This document shows, piece by piece, positions 45,093 to 55,273 of a stretch of 64,000 nt of DNA. The notes below the pieces were generated by a model. The model was not told the origin of the DNA, ran no database searches, and worked only from the letters and a program-made list of their open reading frames with translations. How positions within the stretch are numbered: position 1 is the stretch's first letter; each line of letters opens with the position of its first letter. The position numbers were made by a program, and so were the translations under genes. Origin of the DNA: Epichloe hybrida (Eukaryota > Ascomycota > Sordariomycetes > Hypocreales > Clavicipitaceae); assembly GCA_019022495.1 (NCBI GenBank), contig JAFEKR010000030.1, forward strand, positions 1-64,000, read 5' to 3'.

Positions 45093-48063
45093 ATGAAGGT
45101 TGCTCACTCGACATCGCCACTGTATTTTTTCGTTGATCCGACTTATCTACGTCTGCGACGACCATTAAATCAGGCTAGACGCCATTCCAATCCTCGTTCC
45201 CTATATGTTCGAGCTCCACGACTGTTTTCGACCATTCAAAACCTCACTATTGCGAACAAAGGCTTCGCAGAGAAATTTCCTCGCCACAGGCCGGTGGCAC
45301 GATACATACCCTTCAATCTACAGGTCTTCTTTCGGACGATTAGAATAGCTATGGCTCCTACGAAAGTGATGGACGAGCTGGCCCAGAGGGTTGATGGCTT
45401 GACAATTGCAGGCATTGCCCAAACATACCCAAATGCCCACCCCGAGATCAATCCCCTTGATCTCTATCGGGCACATCTTAGCGATGTTCTGTCCAAAATC
45501 TCTGGCGTTGACACGTCTATTATCTATCCTGTCGTCATGTGGACCCAGAGTCTTGACAAAGGTGACTTCGTTGTAGCTGTCCCAGCACTTCGAATCAAGG
45601 GCACCAAGCCTGACGTTCTGGCGCAAGAATGGGCTGAGAAGGTGTGGGTTTTCTAAAGAATATCTAATGATCTTTTTGGAGAGGTTTCCCAGTGCTAATT
45701 TCTCAACATGACAGTTCCCTAAAGACGATCCTTTATTTAAAGAACCCGTCCTGAGCGGACATTTCATGTCTTTCTTCATGAAGGGGGAGCCTCTCGTTCA
45801 ATCCATCATCCCAATGGTCAGGCAGGCCGAGAAAGATTACGGTGCGTTCAAAGGCAAAACGACTCGATTGTCAACACTGACAAGCGCTTAGGTAAAAACC
45901 CCTTCACTGGTCTTCATGATCCAACAGATCCATCCTCGGATAAGAAGCGCATCGTGAGTTACACAGATCATAAGCCAGCCGTGGACGTAAATGTTACTTA
46001 CTTCATTTCAGATCGTGGAGTTTAGCTCTCCCAACGTTGCGAAACCATTTCACGCTGGCCATCTCCGCTCGACAATTATAGGAAGTTTTATTGCCAACCT
46101 TTATGAGGCTAGCGGATGGGATGTAGTCCGCATGAACTGTCAGTTTGAGTCGGACTATGGTAACAACGAAGCGAAAGAACTACAAATGCTAATCATGGGA
46201 CCAGATCTCGGTGACTGGGGCAAGCAATACGGCTTACTCGCTTTGGCCTATCAGCGTAACGGTGATGAAGAAGCGTTGCAGAAGAACCCTATCGACCATC
46301 TCTTCAAGCTTTATGTCCAGATTAATGCTGAGATGAGTGCTGAGAAAGAGGTGATCGAAGCCCAGAAAAAGGAGGGCAAAGATGTCAGCGTCTTAGAAGC
46401 CAACAGCCTAGATGAACAAGCCCGCCAATACTTCAAGCGCATGGTAAGACATCTCATGTTTTCCTCTCGTGGTAATGTTCACTGATGGTTCTATGGACAG
46501 ACGGATAGGGATGAGGAGGTTCTTGCACAATGGAAGCGTTTCCGAGACCTCAGTATTGCTCGTTACAAAGGTAGGGAACCCAGCGTATTCCATACGATGA
46601 GATATGCCCTCAACGATTTTGCTTTGAGCATGCATATGATGTATCCGAATTTGATCACACTCTGACACGAATTTACTCTCAGAAACCTACTCTCGTCTCA
46701 ACATTCATTTCGACGAGTTTAGCGGTACGTATTATCTCCATGCCTAGCTTGAAACGACGACTAACAACAACAAAATAGGCGAAAGTCAAGTGGCTGAAGA
46801 GTTCATGGCTAAGATTGCAGATGAAATGAAGGCCAAGAACGTCTCTCGAGAAGACAATGGCGCCGTGCTAGTTGACTTCACTCAACATTTACCAGGTAAA
46901 GCTGGCAAGAGGCTAGGAACTACTGTTCTCCGGTATGTCATTGTGAAGCGAACACACGATCGTCTGGTCGCAACTAACTAGACTGATGGCCTTGTGCAGA
47001 AAACGAGATGGCACTGCGCTGTACTTGACTCGTGATGTTTGCGAATTGCTGGGTCGCGTAAGTTTAATGTCTTTAAACTGGTATATGCTCTGCTCTAGGT
47101 GTACTGATCTGTCCGGGCTTAAGCACAAGAAATACAACTTTGACCATATGATCTACGTTGTGGCTAGCCAACAAGATCTTCATCTCCAGCAGCTTTTCCA
47201 GATCATTGAGCTTCTTGGCTATGAGGATATTGCTAAAAAGTGTCAACACATCAACTTCGGGATGGTCCTCGGCATGAGCACCCGCAAAGGAACCGTCAAA
47301 TTGTGAGTTCTCCGCTGGTAGATCAACTGAAGGTTTGCGAATTTGTCACGTGGGCTAATTGTTTCCGTTGCCAGCTTGGATGATATCCTGAAAGACTGTG
47401 CGGATCACATGCACGAAACCATGAGAAAAAATAACGAAAAGTACGCCCAGATCGAAGATCCTGTAGCTACAGCCGACATTTTGGGCATTAGCAGTGTTAT
47501 GGTTCAGGACATGAGCGGCAAGAGGTAAGTCGGAATTCATGCAAAGTACCGGCTCAGACCGGGTCGAGGCTAAGAATAATAAGGATAAACAACTACACGT
47601 TCAACATGGATGCCATGACATCCTTCGAAGGTGACACAGGACCCTATCTTCAGTACGCTCATGCCCGATTATGCTCCATCAGGCGCCGGGTGGAGCTCTC
47701 CGATGCGGACCTCAACAGCGCCAACTTTTCACTTTTGAAGGAGGAACATGCCATAAACATTGCCCGCATGCTTTCGCAGTGGCCCGACGTGCTCCAGAAC
47801 ACTCTGAAGACGTTAGAACCAGCCACAGTTCTCACTTATTTGTTCAAGATGACACATGTGATAAGCAGCAGCTATGATCACTTGAAGGTGGTAGGAAGCG
47901 AAGCGGAACTCATGAAGGCGCGCATGGCATTGTACGATGCCGCGCGAACTACATTGGCCAATGGCATGCGCATTCTCGGCTTGACGCCACTTGAAAGGTA
48001 GCACCTATTTCCACATGCCAAGCAGCGTTCATGAATCGATGCTGACTTGCCTCAAGGATGTAA
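45093..48063 (+). CDS. RRS1: Arginyl-tRNA synthetase, probably cytosolic and mitochondrial
   Basis: A class I synthetase charging tRNA-Arg. Twelve exons were traced from 45351: to 45641, 45715-45841, 45892-45953, 46012-46443, 46501-46570, 46683-46724, 46779-46932, 47000-47057, 47124-47302, 47375-47524, 47584-47997 and 48057-48063; 661 residues. The exon 9 acceptor (TTAAG) is the least certain. The HIGH-like motif is [15 protein letters not shown]; nearby [44 protein letters not shown], a KMSTR-like [14 protein letters not shown], and the C-terminal anticodon domain. The last exon is only 7 nt and supplies the usual final Arg-Met. An in-frame ATG at 45093 adds 86 Arg-rich residues ([16 protein letters not shown], then RLFSTI) that look like a mitochondrial presequence. 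Confidence 0.92.
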
Positions 48064-48948
48064 ATTGGGAAACGAGTAAGAAATCATTCTGCATCGAAGA
48101 TACTCTCGCAAGAGCATCGCGAAACGTCAGTAACCCTTCACCTGGTCAGGGAAAGGAGGTGGAAAACAGTTGGGATTACTTTACGAAGATGCAAATTGAC
48201 GCAAGGAAAAATCTCATCTTGGCAACAACTTAAAGTCGCTTATATGTCGTTCAAAGACGAGGAAAAGAAAAAGAAGAGTCATTTGCTGCGTCTCTACGAG
48301 CAAATGTACGCCATGTCATGCTACTGCGCATGGTCAGATAGACTGGCCAGATAGAATATATGACGCCCTCGCTGAATCATTCACACAAACGGGGAGTTTT
48401 GAAGGCAGTTCAATTTCCCCACGATAGCTATGAAGATAATACCTAGTGTCCTACAATGACCGGGGTTGCAGTTGTAAGCGTTTTACAACTGTTCCATGGC
48501 CAGTCTTGGGGCTTTTTTGAAGCAAATCTCAACAAAAATACCAATGATAGAAAGGGGGGGGATATATAGAACTTGCACGTGACCACTCAGTCCTGCTCTG
48601 TATCGAAGCGTCGACGGAATTGTACGGAACGTGTCACAGCAAGTCTGTCTCCCGGGACATTCCGAAGACCCTCCCAAACTACGTAGGCCAGGCGAATGCC
48701 ATGCGTGCCTGCACCCTGCCCATTGCGCAACGCATCCAAGTCGTCAAGCTTTTGACTCAAACTAGTTCCCGAAGCCATAATTTTTTTTTGGGTAGATATA
48801 AAACACTGACGGGCACTTTCTCATCATCCCATCGGCCACGCATAATTCCCTACTTCTACAGGACACCATTAGTAGACCTGGAAGAAAGTCCAAACCCATC
48901 ACATTTTCCATCATCTTTGCGTATACTTCGCGTACCTTGTTCTTCTCT
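48064..48948. other. Intergenic, arginyl-tRNA synthetase to alternative oxidase
   Basis: About 880 bases. A 63-codon minus-strand frame at 48587-48778 (MASGTSLSQKLDDLDAL...) has a protein-like composition but no recognisable family or splice continuation. The AOX promoter should lie in the right half. Confidence 0.4.
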
Positions 48949-50221
48949 ATGATTTCCACCACGGTCAAAACACGACCTCATGTTCAAAATCTCCGACAAT
49001 TAGCCCAGCTTGCCCGGTCAGTCAGCCAGGCTGTTGCCGGCTCACCACCAGGACGAAGACTTGTCGGTGCTGGAGCCTTTCAGCACCAACAGAACTTGAC
49101 TTCCCCGAAGCTCTTCTCAACCACGACAAGGGACCAACTCCGTGATTTCTTCCCCGCCAAGGACACGCCTCACATCCAACTTACCAAACCAGCATGGCCG
49201 CATCATGGACATACGAAGGAGGAAATGTTGGCTGTAGAACCGGCTCATCGGCAGCCCAGAAACTTCAGCGACTGGGCAGCCTGGAGGATCGTACGTTTTG
49301 CGCGGTATTGGATGGACAAGGCGACGGGCATGGGAAGAGATCAGCAAGTTGATAAAAAACATCCGACCACCTCTGTTGTTGCAGAAAAACCACTGACCGA
49401 GGCACAATGGGTATGTTGAACCATGTCTTGAAAGAATCATGGCGGAACAACGGCGGGCGCTGGCCCTTTTCCCAAGCACTGGAGGCTAACTGTTTATTGC
49501 ACAGCTTACCCGTTTCGTGTTTCTAGAGAGCATTGCCGGTGTCCCCGGCATGGTGGGTGGAATGCTTCGTCACCTCAGCAGCCTTCGACGCATGAAGCGC
49601 GACAACGGGTGGATCGAGACCTTGCTAGAAGAAAGCTACAACGAGAGAATGCATCTCCTCACATTTATGAAGATGTGTGAGCCCGGGCGGTTCATGAAGC
49701 TCATGATTGTCGGTGCTCAAGGCGTCTTTTTCAACGCTCTCTTCGTTGCATATCTCTTGCACCCTCGCATTGTCCACCGGTTTGTCGGATATCTGGAAGA
49801 GGAAGCTGTTCACACGTACACGAGGGCTATTCTTGAAATCGAGCAAGGACATCTACCAAAATGGTCTGACCCGAAGTTTCAAATACCTGATATCGCCATT
49901 GGGGTAAGTCGACTCCCATGTCATGTTCAAACGACGATGGTACACTTGACGTTGCCGGTAGAGGGTGGCCCGATTCAGGAGAACCAAATGAAATAACATT
50001 GTCTGTATCAGTACTGGAATATGCCTGAAAGCAACCGCACCATGAAAGACCTCATTCTGTACATCCGCGCCGACGAAGCTGGTCATCGTGGTGTTAACCA
50101 TACTCTCGGCAACCTCAATCAGGAAGAGGATCCCAACCCCTTCGTCAGCACTTTCAAGGACCGAGAAGTGCCCAAGCCAGCTTTGAAAGGCACAGGCTAC
50201 GAGCGATCCGAAGTTATTTGA
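48949..50221 (+). CDS. AOX1: Alternative oxidase (mitochondrial ubiquinol oxidase)
   Basis: A cyanide-resistant di-iron quinol oxidase of the mitochondrial inner membrane that bypasses complexes III and IV. Exons 48949-49410, 49505-49903 and 50012-50221 give 356 residues, all introns in phase 0. The N-terminus is an Arg/Ser/Gln-rich presequence of about 60 residues ending near RLVGAG or LFSTTTR. The di-iron ligands are visible: [11 protein letters not shown] (first Glu, residue 162), [13 protein letters not shown] (Glu201/His204), [10 protein letters not shown], and [12 protein letters not shown] (Glu and His). Two hydrophobic membrane-facing helices flank them. The start is the first ATG giving the presequence. 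Fungal AOX lacks the regulatory N-terminal cysteine of plants, as here. Confidence 0.95.
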
Positions 50222-51039
50222 GTCCCCATGTAACAACATCAAGAAATTCGTTTTCAGAACAAGACGAAAGAAAGAAGCAGAAAGGAGACGGGATTGATGC
50301 AATCAATCCTTTCCCCCCATTTTTGTTATGCAAGACCATCACAACACACATTGTACATTATCTAGATTTCCTGTGTCGTGGTTTTCCCACCACTGGTATA
50401 TTTAGCAGTGGACACAAAATTTTTTTTTTTTTTTCGGATAGACCGGCGTTGTACTTATAGGTTATATTAGAAAACCATCTCATCTCGTCCAGCCACGAAG
50501 TCTCGCATGTGTAGCCCGTCCTAAGCACACGCGTTGTTTGCAAACGATGGATTGCTTTGAAACTTTGCCCCGTTGTGTGGCCAGCCTCCAGCCCCCAGTA
50601 ATTGACTGCCCTTCTTCCTCGGGGCGCATCATTTGAACGAGGTTATGACAGCCCTGAGAGAGTGGCCCTCTGCAAGTTTCAGCGCGTGGCTGTATACGAC
50701 AAGCATCAAATTTTCTTACACTACACTACAGTACCAGACCAGACTGTTTCCCAAATGCCCGCCGCCACTAGATGCAGCTTGCCGCATCGCCGTCGTTTAT
50801 TGAAGATTCCATCGGCGGAGACAGACATGTGTTCTCTAGTTGGAGATAGAGCTTGTGTTTAGAGCCAGTTCTCATCAAGGCAGACCAGCGCAGTAGTATG
50901 TACCATGCCCATATATAGCTTGAAGACCAGTATGTTAAAGCTCCAGCAGCCTACTAATGGCTTCGTTATAAGCCGCTATTATGTTGTTATAAAGTTGATC
51001 TGCGTTTCCTGCAGGAGTTCAAATATTCATTCTCTCGTC
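50222..51039. other. Intergenic, no supported gene
   Basis: The AOX 3' end followed by about 800 bases without a convincing frame. A T-run stands at about 50420-50435. Confidence 0.4.
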
Positions 51040-51650
51040 CTTGTCCAACGGAAAAAGAATCCTCCTAATCCTCAGACAGAGAGGCTTAAAGATATGGAAA
51101 ACATGTCCTCGAAGAGCTCCCCTTTGACAATGTCGCGCGTTTCGCTATCGGCAAGTCGGCTCGAGCTGGTCTTGACAGGTGTGCCTTTGAATGTCGGGGC
51201 AATGCTAGATGACGGAGGAGGAGTGAGGGCGCAGAGTTCTTTGATGAGAGACTAACAACAGCTTCCCAGATGTCGACGTCGGGAGCCTTGTTAATAACAC
51301 AACGAACGAGGGAGGTGAACAGCTCGCGTCTCAGCCCTGGAACATGCTGCTTTTATTGATAAGAGCCTCACTGCCACATTACCCCTTCCGTCAGGACAGA
51401 CCAGGTTAAATGCTGAGGTAGAGCCAACCGAAGCCAGTAAGAGGTTTGCGATATCATCCTGTCGCGCATGGTGGGATTCTTCGAAATCATGTGACTTGCC
51501 CCGAAAGCAATCTAGTGTATCATCAAGCGGGTGCTCTGATATAATCTTAATTTGTTGCTCGGTAAGTGTCATGTCAGGGACGTGTAGAAGCAAATTTGGA
51601 AGGAAGGAATGGAGGTGTAATAGTCCGTAAACAAAAGATTCAAGGGACAC
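51040..51650 (-). pseudogene. Relic of a FunK1-like fungal protein kinase N-terminal region
   Basis: Read on the minus strand, three pieces in different frames line up: RQDDIANLLLASVGSTSAFNL; then RRELFTSLVRCVINKAPDVD with IWEAVV; then, after a +2 shift at a CTCTC run near 51261, LIKELCALTPPPSSIAPTFK, TPVKTSSSRLADSETRDIVK and a GGFF-containing tail broken by a stop. The order (IANLLL, KAPDVDIWEAV, TPPPSSIAPTF, SSRLADSETR, GGFF) resembles what I recall of the N-terminal region of fungus-specific FunK1 kinases. No kinase domain follows, so it is truncated as well as frameshifted. The family name is from memory of motif order, not a search. Confidence 0.5.
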
Positions 51651-52004
51651 GATGCATCACGTGAGCTGAGCACGGCTGAATGTCCAAACCATCAACCATC
51701 CAACAGAATTGGACGTCCCTGGTCGTCCATGATTCCCAATGTATATATATCCTACAGATTCTGGGCATTTAGAATCCATTTTCTGATGACGCGTGTATAG
51801 ACTCATGACCCATGACCCAATCCTCTTGTTAGCTGTGTTGCCGTGAATGGCAGTCTCTGAGATGCCGTGATCCTTTAGCTTTACTGTGACTGCTCGGTCT
51901 TTACTACTTACTGGCCATGACAGAACCAACCTTGCGGCGCGAGTATGAAAGGGATGCAGTACTCCGTATTATTACAGTGGGTCTAAAAGTGGCACATCAC
52001 GAAT
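51651..52004. other. Intergenic, kinase relic to unknown gene
   Basis: About 350 bases without a supported gene. A TACTCCGTA nonamer lies at 51960-51968, close to the 3' end of the next gene. Confidence 0.4.
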
Positions 52005-52841
52005 TCACTCTCCCCTCATTCTTACCATCGCGTCTAACTTCGCAATGCACCTCGGCAGATATTCCTCGACCCCGTACGCAGCAAGGTAGTCTCTCTCCTC
52101 AACTAAATCACTCAACGCCACCTTGACCCAATCATCTGTCTGCTCCCGCCGTTCCCTTCTAGCCTGTCGCCTTTTCTTCTCCCACGCCAGCTTCTGGAGG
52201 TACATCTGGCCACGTTGCTGCTTGTTTGGCCAGCCAGTCTTGAACACACCAACATCTGCATCCTCCCATGTCCATCGCCGCGGGACTTCTGGCAGCCCAG
52301 CTACCAGGCTGGCTGGCTTCTCCCGCGCCTCGACAAGCGTCAAAAGTGCGTCATCCAACAATTTGAACGTCGGGATGCTGTCGTCACATGGAGTGCCGCA
52401 CATCTTCGCTGTAGCATCGAGGTCGGTATGGGACGCATCAGCCATGCTGAGCAGCAAGTTAAAGGCCAGCGTGGTGTCCATAGCGACTAGCTTATTGACA
52501 GCGGCCATGTGCTCGCGCGCGGACGTGGCGTAGTCGGAGGTTGTGATCGCCGAGCTGTTACCATTCATCGTCTTAACCTTCTTGTCTAGCTTGTCGACGC
52601 GCTTGTCAAGGGCCTTGAGGCTGTCGGTGTAGAGTTTCTTGGCTTCTTTGCTGAGACCTACAGAGCTGGTCTTTCTGGCAGTTACGGAATTGGCAGTCTC
52701 AGTCTGCGTTTTGGTCGCCTTCGCCGGACGAGTGGCGTCATTTTCTTTGTCGGCGTCATCATTTTTGTATTTTGTGTCGCGCTTGCGCTTGGCCGAGCCG
52801 GAAGGCTTGAGTTGGCCCGTGAGGCTGTTGAATGGGGCCAT
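52005..52841 (-). CDS. Hypothetical basic protein, unrecognised
   Basis: A 278-residue intronless frame with protein-like composition. Residues 1-60 are Lys/Thr/Asp-rich with a nuclear-signal-like KRKRDTKYK. A charged helical stretch follows (LKALDKRVDKLDKKVKTM), probably coiled coil. The middle holds HMAAVNKLVAMDTTLAFNLLL and a Cys pair in KMCGTPCDD. Near 185-215 a Trp-rich block reads RRWTWEDADVGVFKTGWPNK, then a very basic WEKKRRQARRERREQ. I do not recognise the family. Nuclear or nucleic-acid association is suggested only by composition. The neighbourhood (two relics, A+T-rich DNA) points to an accessory region. Confidence 0.65.
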   Translation of the reverse strand: MAPFNSLTGQLKPSGSAKRKRDTKYKNDDADKENDATRPAKATKTQTETANSVTARKTSSVGLSKEAKKLYTDSLKALDKRVDKLDKKVKTMNGNSSAITTSDYATSAREHMAAVNKLVAMDTTLAFNLLLSMADASHTDLDATAKMCGTPCDDSIPTFKLLDDALLTLVEAREKPASLVAGLPEVPRRWTWEDADVGVFKTGWPNKQQRGQMYLQKLAWEKKRRQARRERREQTDDWVKVALSDLVEERDYLAAYGVEEYLPRCIAKLDAMVRMRGE

Positions 52842-52901
52842 TTTCGATAGGAAAAAAGTACGGAGTAGATGGAGTGGCTCTATTTCGTCAAAGGTGAGAA
52901 G

Positions 52902-53241
52902 TCAGACAGACTTATTAGGAATTAATTCTTCACCCAAGACGCGTTCAAGATTGTGTGGAGGGGCACAGACCATCCTGTCTTCCTTCGACCGCTGCGCGTA
53001 TGGCCTGATTGGTGTCTGCAAAACGCCAGCATCCGGATCCTTGACTAGCAACTCCCGAAAGTGTGAATTATATTTCTCAATAGCTCTGTAATCCGCACAA
53101 CCTCAGTGGTCGCGTACCACTGCGCGGCGCGGGTGTGAGGAAGTCGCCCGGCGTGTCGCGCAGCTTCTTCTCCTCGAACTTATGGCGAAGACGCGCCTTC
53201 TTGATCACCTTACACGGCGTCCTGTGGTCGTCACGGTACAT
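52902..53241 (-). pseudogene. Broken coding relic upstream of the unknown gene
   Basis: On the minus strand an ATG at 53241 opens MYRDDHRTPCKVIKKARLRH, then FEEKKLRDTPGDFLTPAPR, before losing frame near 53110. A second frame then reads DYRAIEKYNSHFRELLVKD, VLQTPIRPYAQRSKEDRM, APPHNLERVLGEEL and stops at 52902. Both halves have strongly protein-like composition, so one gene with a frameshift, or an unrecognised intron, is the simplest view. The family was not recognised. Confidence 0.45.
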
Positions 53242-54613
53242 GTGCTTTATTTATATTCTAGGGAGAATCCTTCTCTACATGTAGTATTAATTTATAAGTG
53301 TATTATAAAGTCTCATACAAATGTATATACATAGTATCTCCTACTAGCGCAAATCTCCCTATATTAATGCCCCCCTGAATTATTTCATAAATCTACATGA
53401 CCTAATTTTTCGTTCCTTTCTAACAGCTGCAATTAGCTGTAAGTACACTGTAACCCCTGGATTATTTAGAGAGCTACAAGGAAAATACGGAGGGTATAAA
53501 GCACTACTAAAAGATACATTACTTTCTAAATAAATTATCTGCAATTCAAGGTGCCTGTTAATCCTAGCCCCTGTCTCCTTCATTTCCCAAATAACAACGG
53601 AGTAGATATGTAAAATCTTTTAGGGGTCAGACTGTATGTAATATTACTATTAGGTTACGGTTATAATAGACGCCCGTACGGATTCGTAGCTAGATTACTC
53701 CGTACTAGGACTACATAGTCCGTATTCCTAGTAATAAAATACACATAAGTACTTTTTAATCCGTACCCCCAGACTGTATGTAATCCATTTTCCCCATCAA
53801 CCGGCCTCATCACATAATTCCTTGGCAATTTGTGGCACCCTCCGGTTGCCTTCTGGTCGTTGGTGGGCTTGTGGGCGCTCTGTTCGTGGCTATGCCCAAA
53901 AGACCAATGCGCCTTGTCAGGCAGAATCGAATATCCATGCTGGTGGTCTTATTTGGTGAATGGCAGATTCAGAATACCGTTCTTCGCGATGCGCGAGCGC
54001 CGTTGTGATTTGCTCTGATTCAGCCTTCCCTATTAATAACAGTCATTGATTATTGCGACCACACCCTCCGTCCTTGGGCGTTCAATTTTCTTCCGAAAAG
54101 CATTACTGAACTGACACGATAATAATGTGTTCTATTCTAGTATCTCATCAATTAAACATGGTCAGATTATACTGTAACGTGAACTCGTCTTTCACATCAC
54201 ATTGCAGGGCTTTGATGACTCTCAGATGCTTCTTCGACGACGTAGCGTCATTTCTCCTTTTGGCTCCTGTAATACTGAAGTTCCTACGCTGAGATCCCTT
54301 TTGTGGATCTAGACGCAACGCATTGCGAGGCAAATGCGGAAATTGGGATCATGATGCAACGCGGAACGCGGGCCCCCTAGTAGATTATCCATTGTGGCCC
54401 AATCTCGGAGTCACGGAGTCAAACCAGAAGAAACGCTGACTGGTGGGACTCCTGATTGCACGGGCTTGACCCATCCGGTCGTGCACCGCCTCACCGGGTC
54501 CTCCGACTACTATTAACGGAGCATGGAGCAGTCTTTTCTGGTGGTTTTTGATGACTACTGACTGCCCTGACTCCTGAGAGGTCCGGCGCTTCCTGCATCC
54601 AACCATATGTAAC
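53242..54613. other. Gene-free region with an A+T-rich patch
   Basis: Between about 53250 and 53780 the DNA becomes A+T-rich with few CpA or TpG, resembling the mutated copia interior; it may be a RIP-affected repeat fragment, but no LTR or coding motif is visible. TACTCCGTA occurs at 53696-53704. From about 54000 composition returns to normal. No gene is supported. Confidence 0.45.
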
Positions 54614-54812
54614 GTGAATGTGAGGCTTGTCACCCGCTTGGCCGTGACATTGACGCCAGCCAGCCCCTCTTCTCGGTGGCCTGGCTTGTCGCAAGTTCCT
54701 CAACAACAAGCACTGAACAACTCGCGACATCCGCCAGCCCTACACCAGACGTCCTTTCTTCTTACTTTTCCTTGCCAAACAAATCCAAACGCATATCCAG
54801 TCCACACCCACG

Positions 54813-54877
<65 letters not shown>

Positions 54878-55273
54878 ACGCATGCGCGTTCGTCTAGAAA
54901 TATTATACGCACCCCCTTCTCCCCTTTCCTCCCTGCCTTCACGGGCACAAAGCGGACGGAACCCTGGACTTCTCTGCCTGAACCTGGGCCGAGTACCCAG
55001 AATCAACACTACGCTTCTAGTCCGTACTCCGCACAGTATCATACTCTACGGATTACCTGGCAGCGTCTGAGAAGGGGTTGTGGTAGCCGGGGCCGGGGCG
55101 ATTCCCAATATTCCCGAGCAGTTTTCTCTACGGATTATGATAGGGTCCTTCTATCCTTCTGCCCCACTTACCGCAGAGCACAGCCCCTCGAGGGGACACC
55201 CACCCCTTGGCTGCCAACAGCCGCCTTGGGGAAGTCTGCCTCGCGATCGCTTACCGAACTCATCGTCAAGAGT
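54614..55273 (+). promoter_or_regulatory. CRZ1 upstream leader, open in frame
   Basis: Pyrimidine-rich DNA directly upstream of the CRZ1 start. It stays free of stops in the CRZ1 frame for about 220 codons, starting from a non-ATG position, and contains the GCAGAC hexamer array. Most likely it is promoter plus 5' untranslated leader. Conserved protein features begin only after the ATG at 55274. Confidence 0.5.
54814..54881. repeat. Hexamer microsatellite (GCAGAC)n, about 11 units
   Basis: A near-perfect GCAGAC tandem run, with the last unit GCGGAC, about 400 bases upstream of CRZ1. In the CRZ1 frame it would read as repeated Gln-Thr. Such arrays change length readily between strains. Confidence 0.95.

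Noticed and set aside
48587..48778. 63-codon minus-strand frame near AOX
   Set aside because: Composition is acceptable, but there is no recognisable domain, splice continuation or supporting context.
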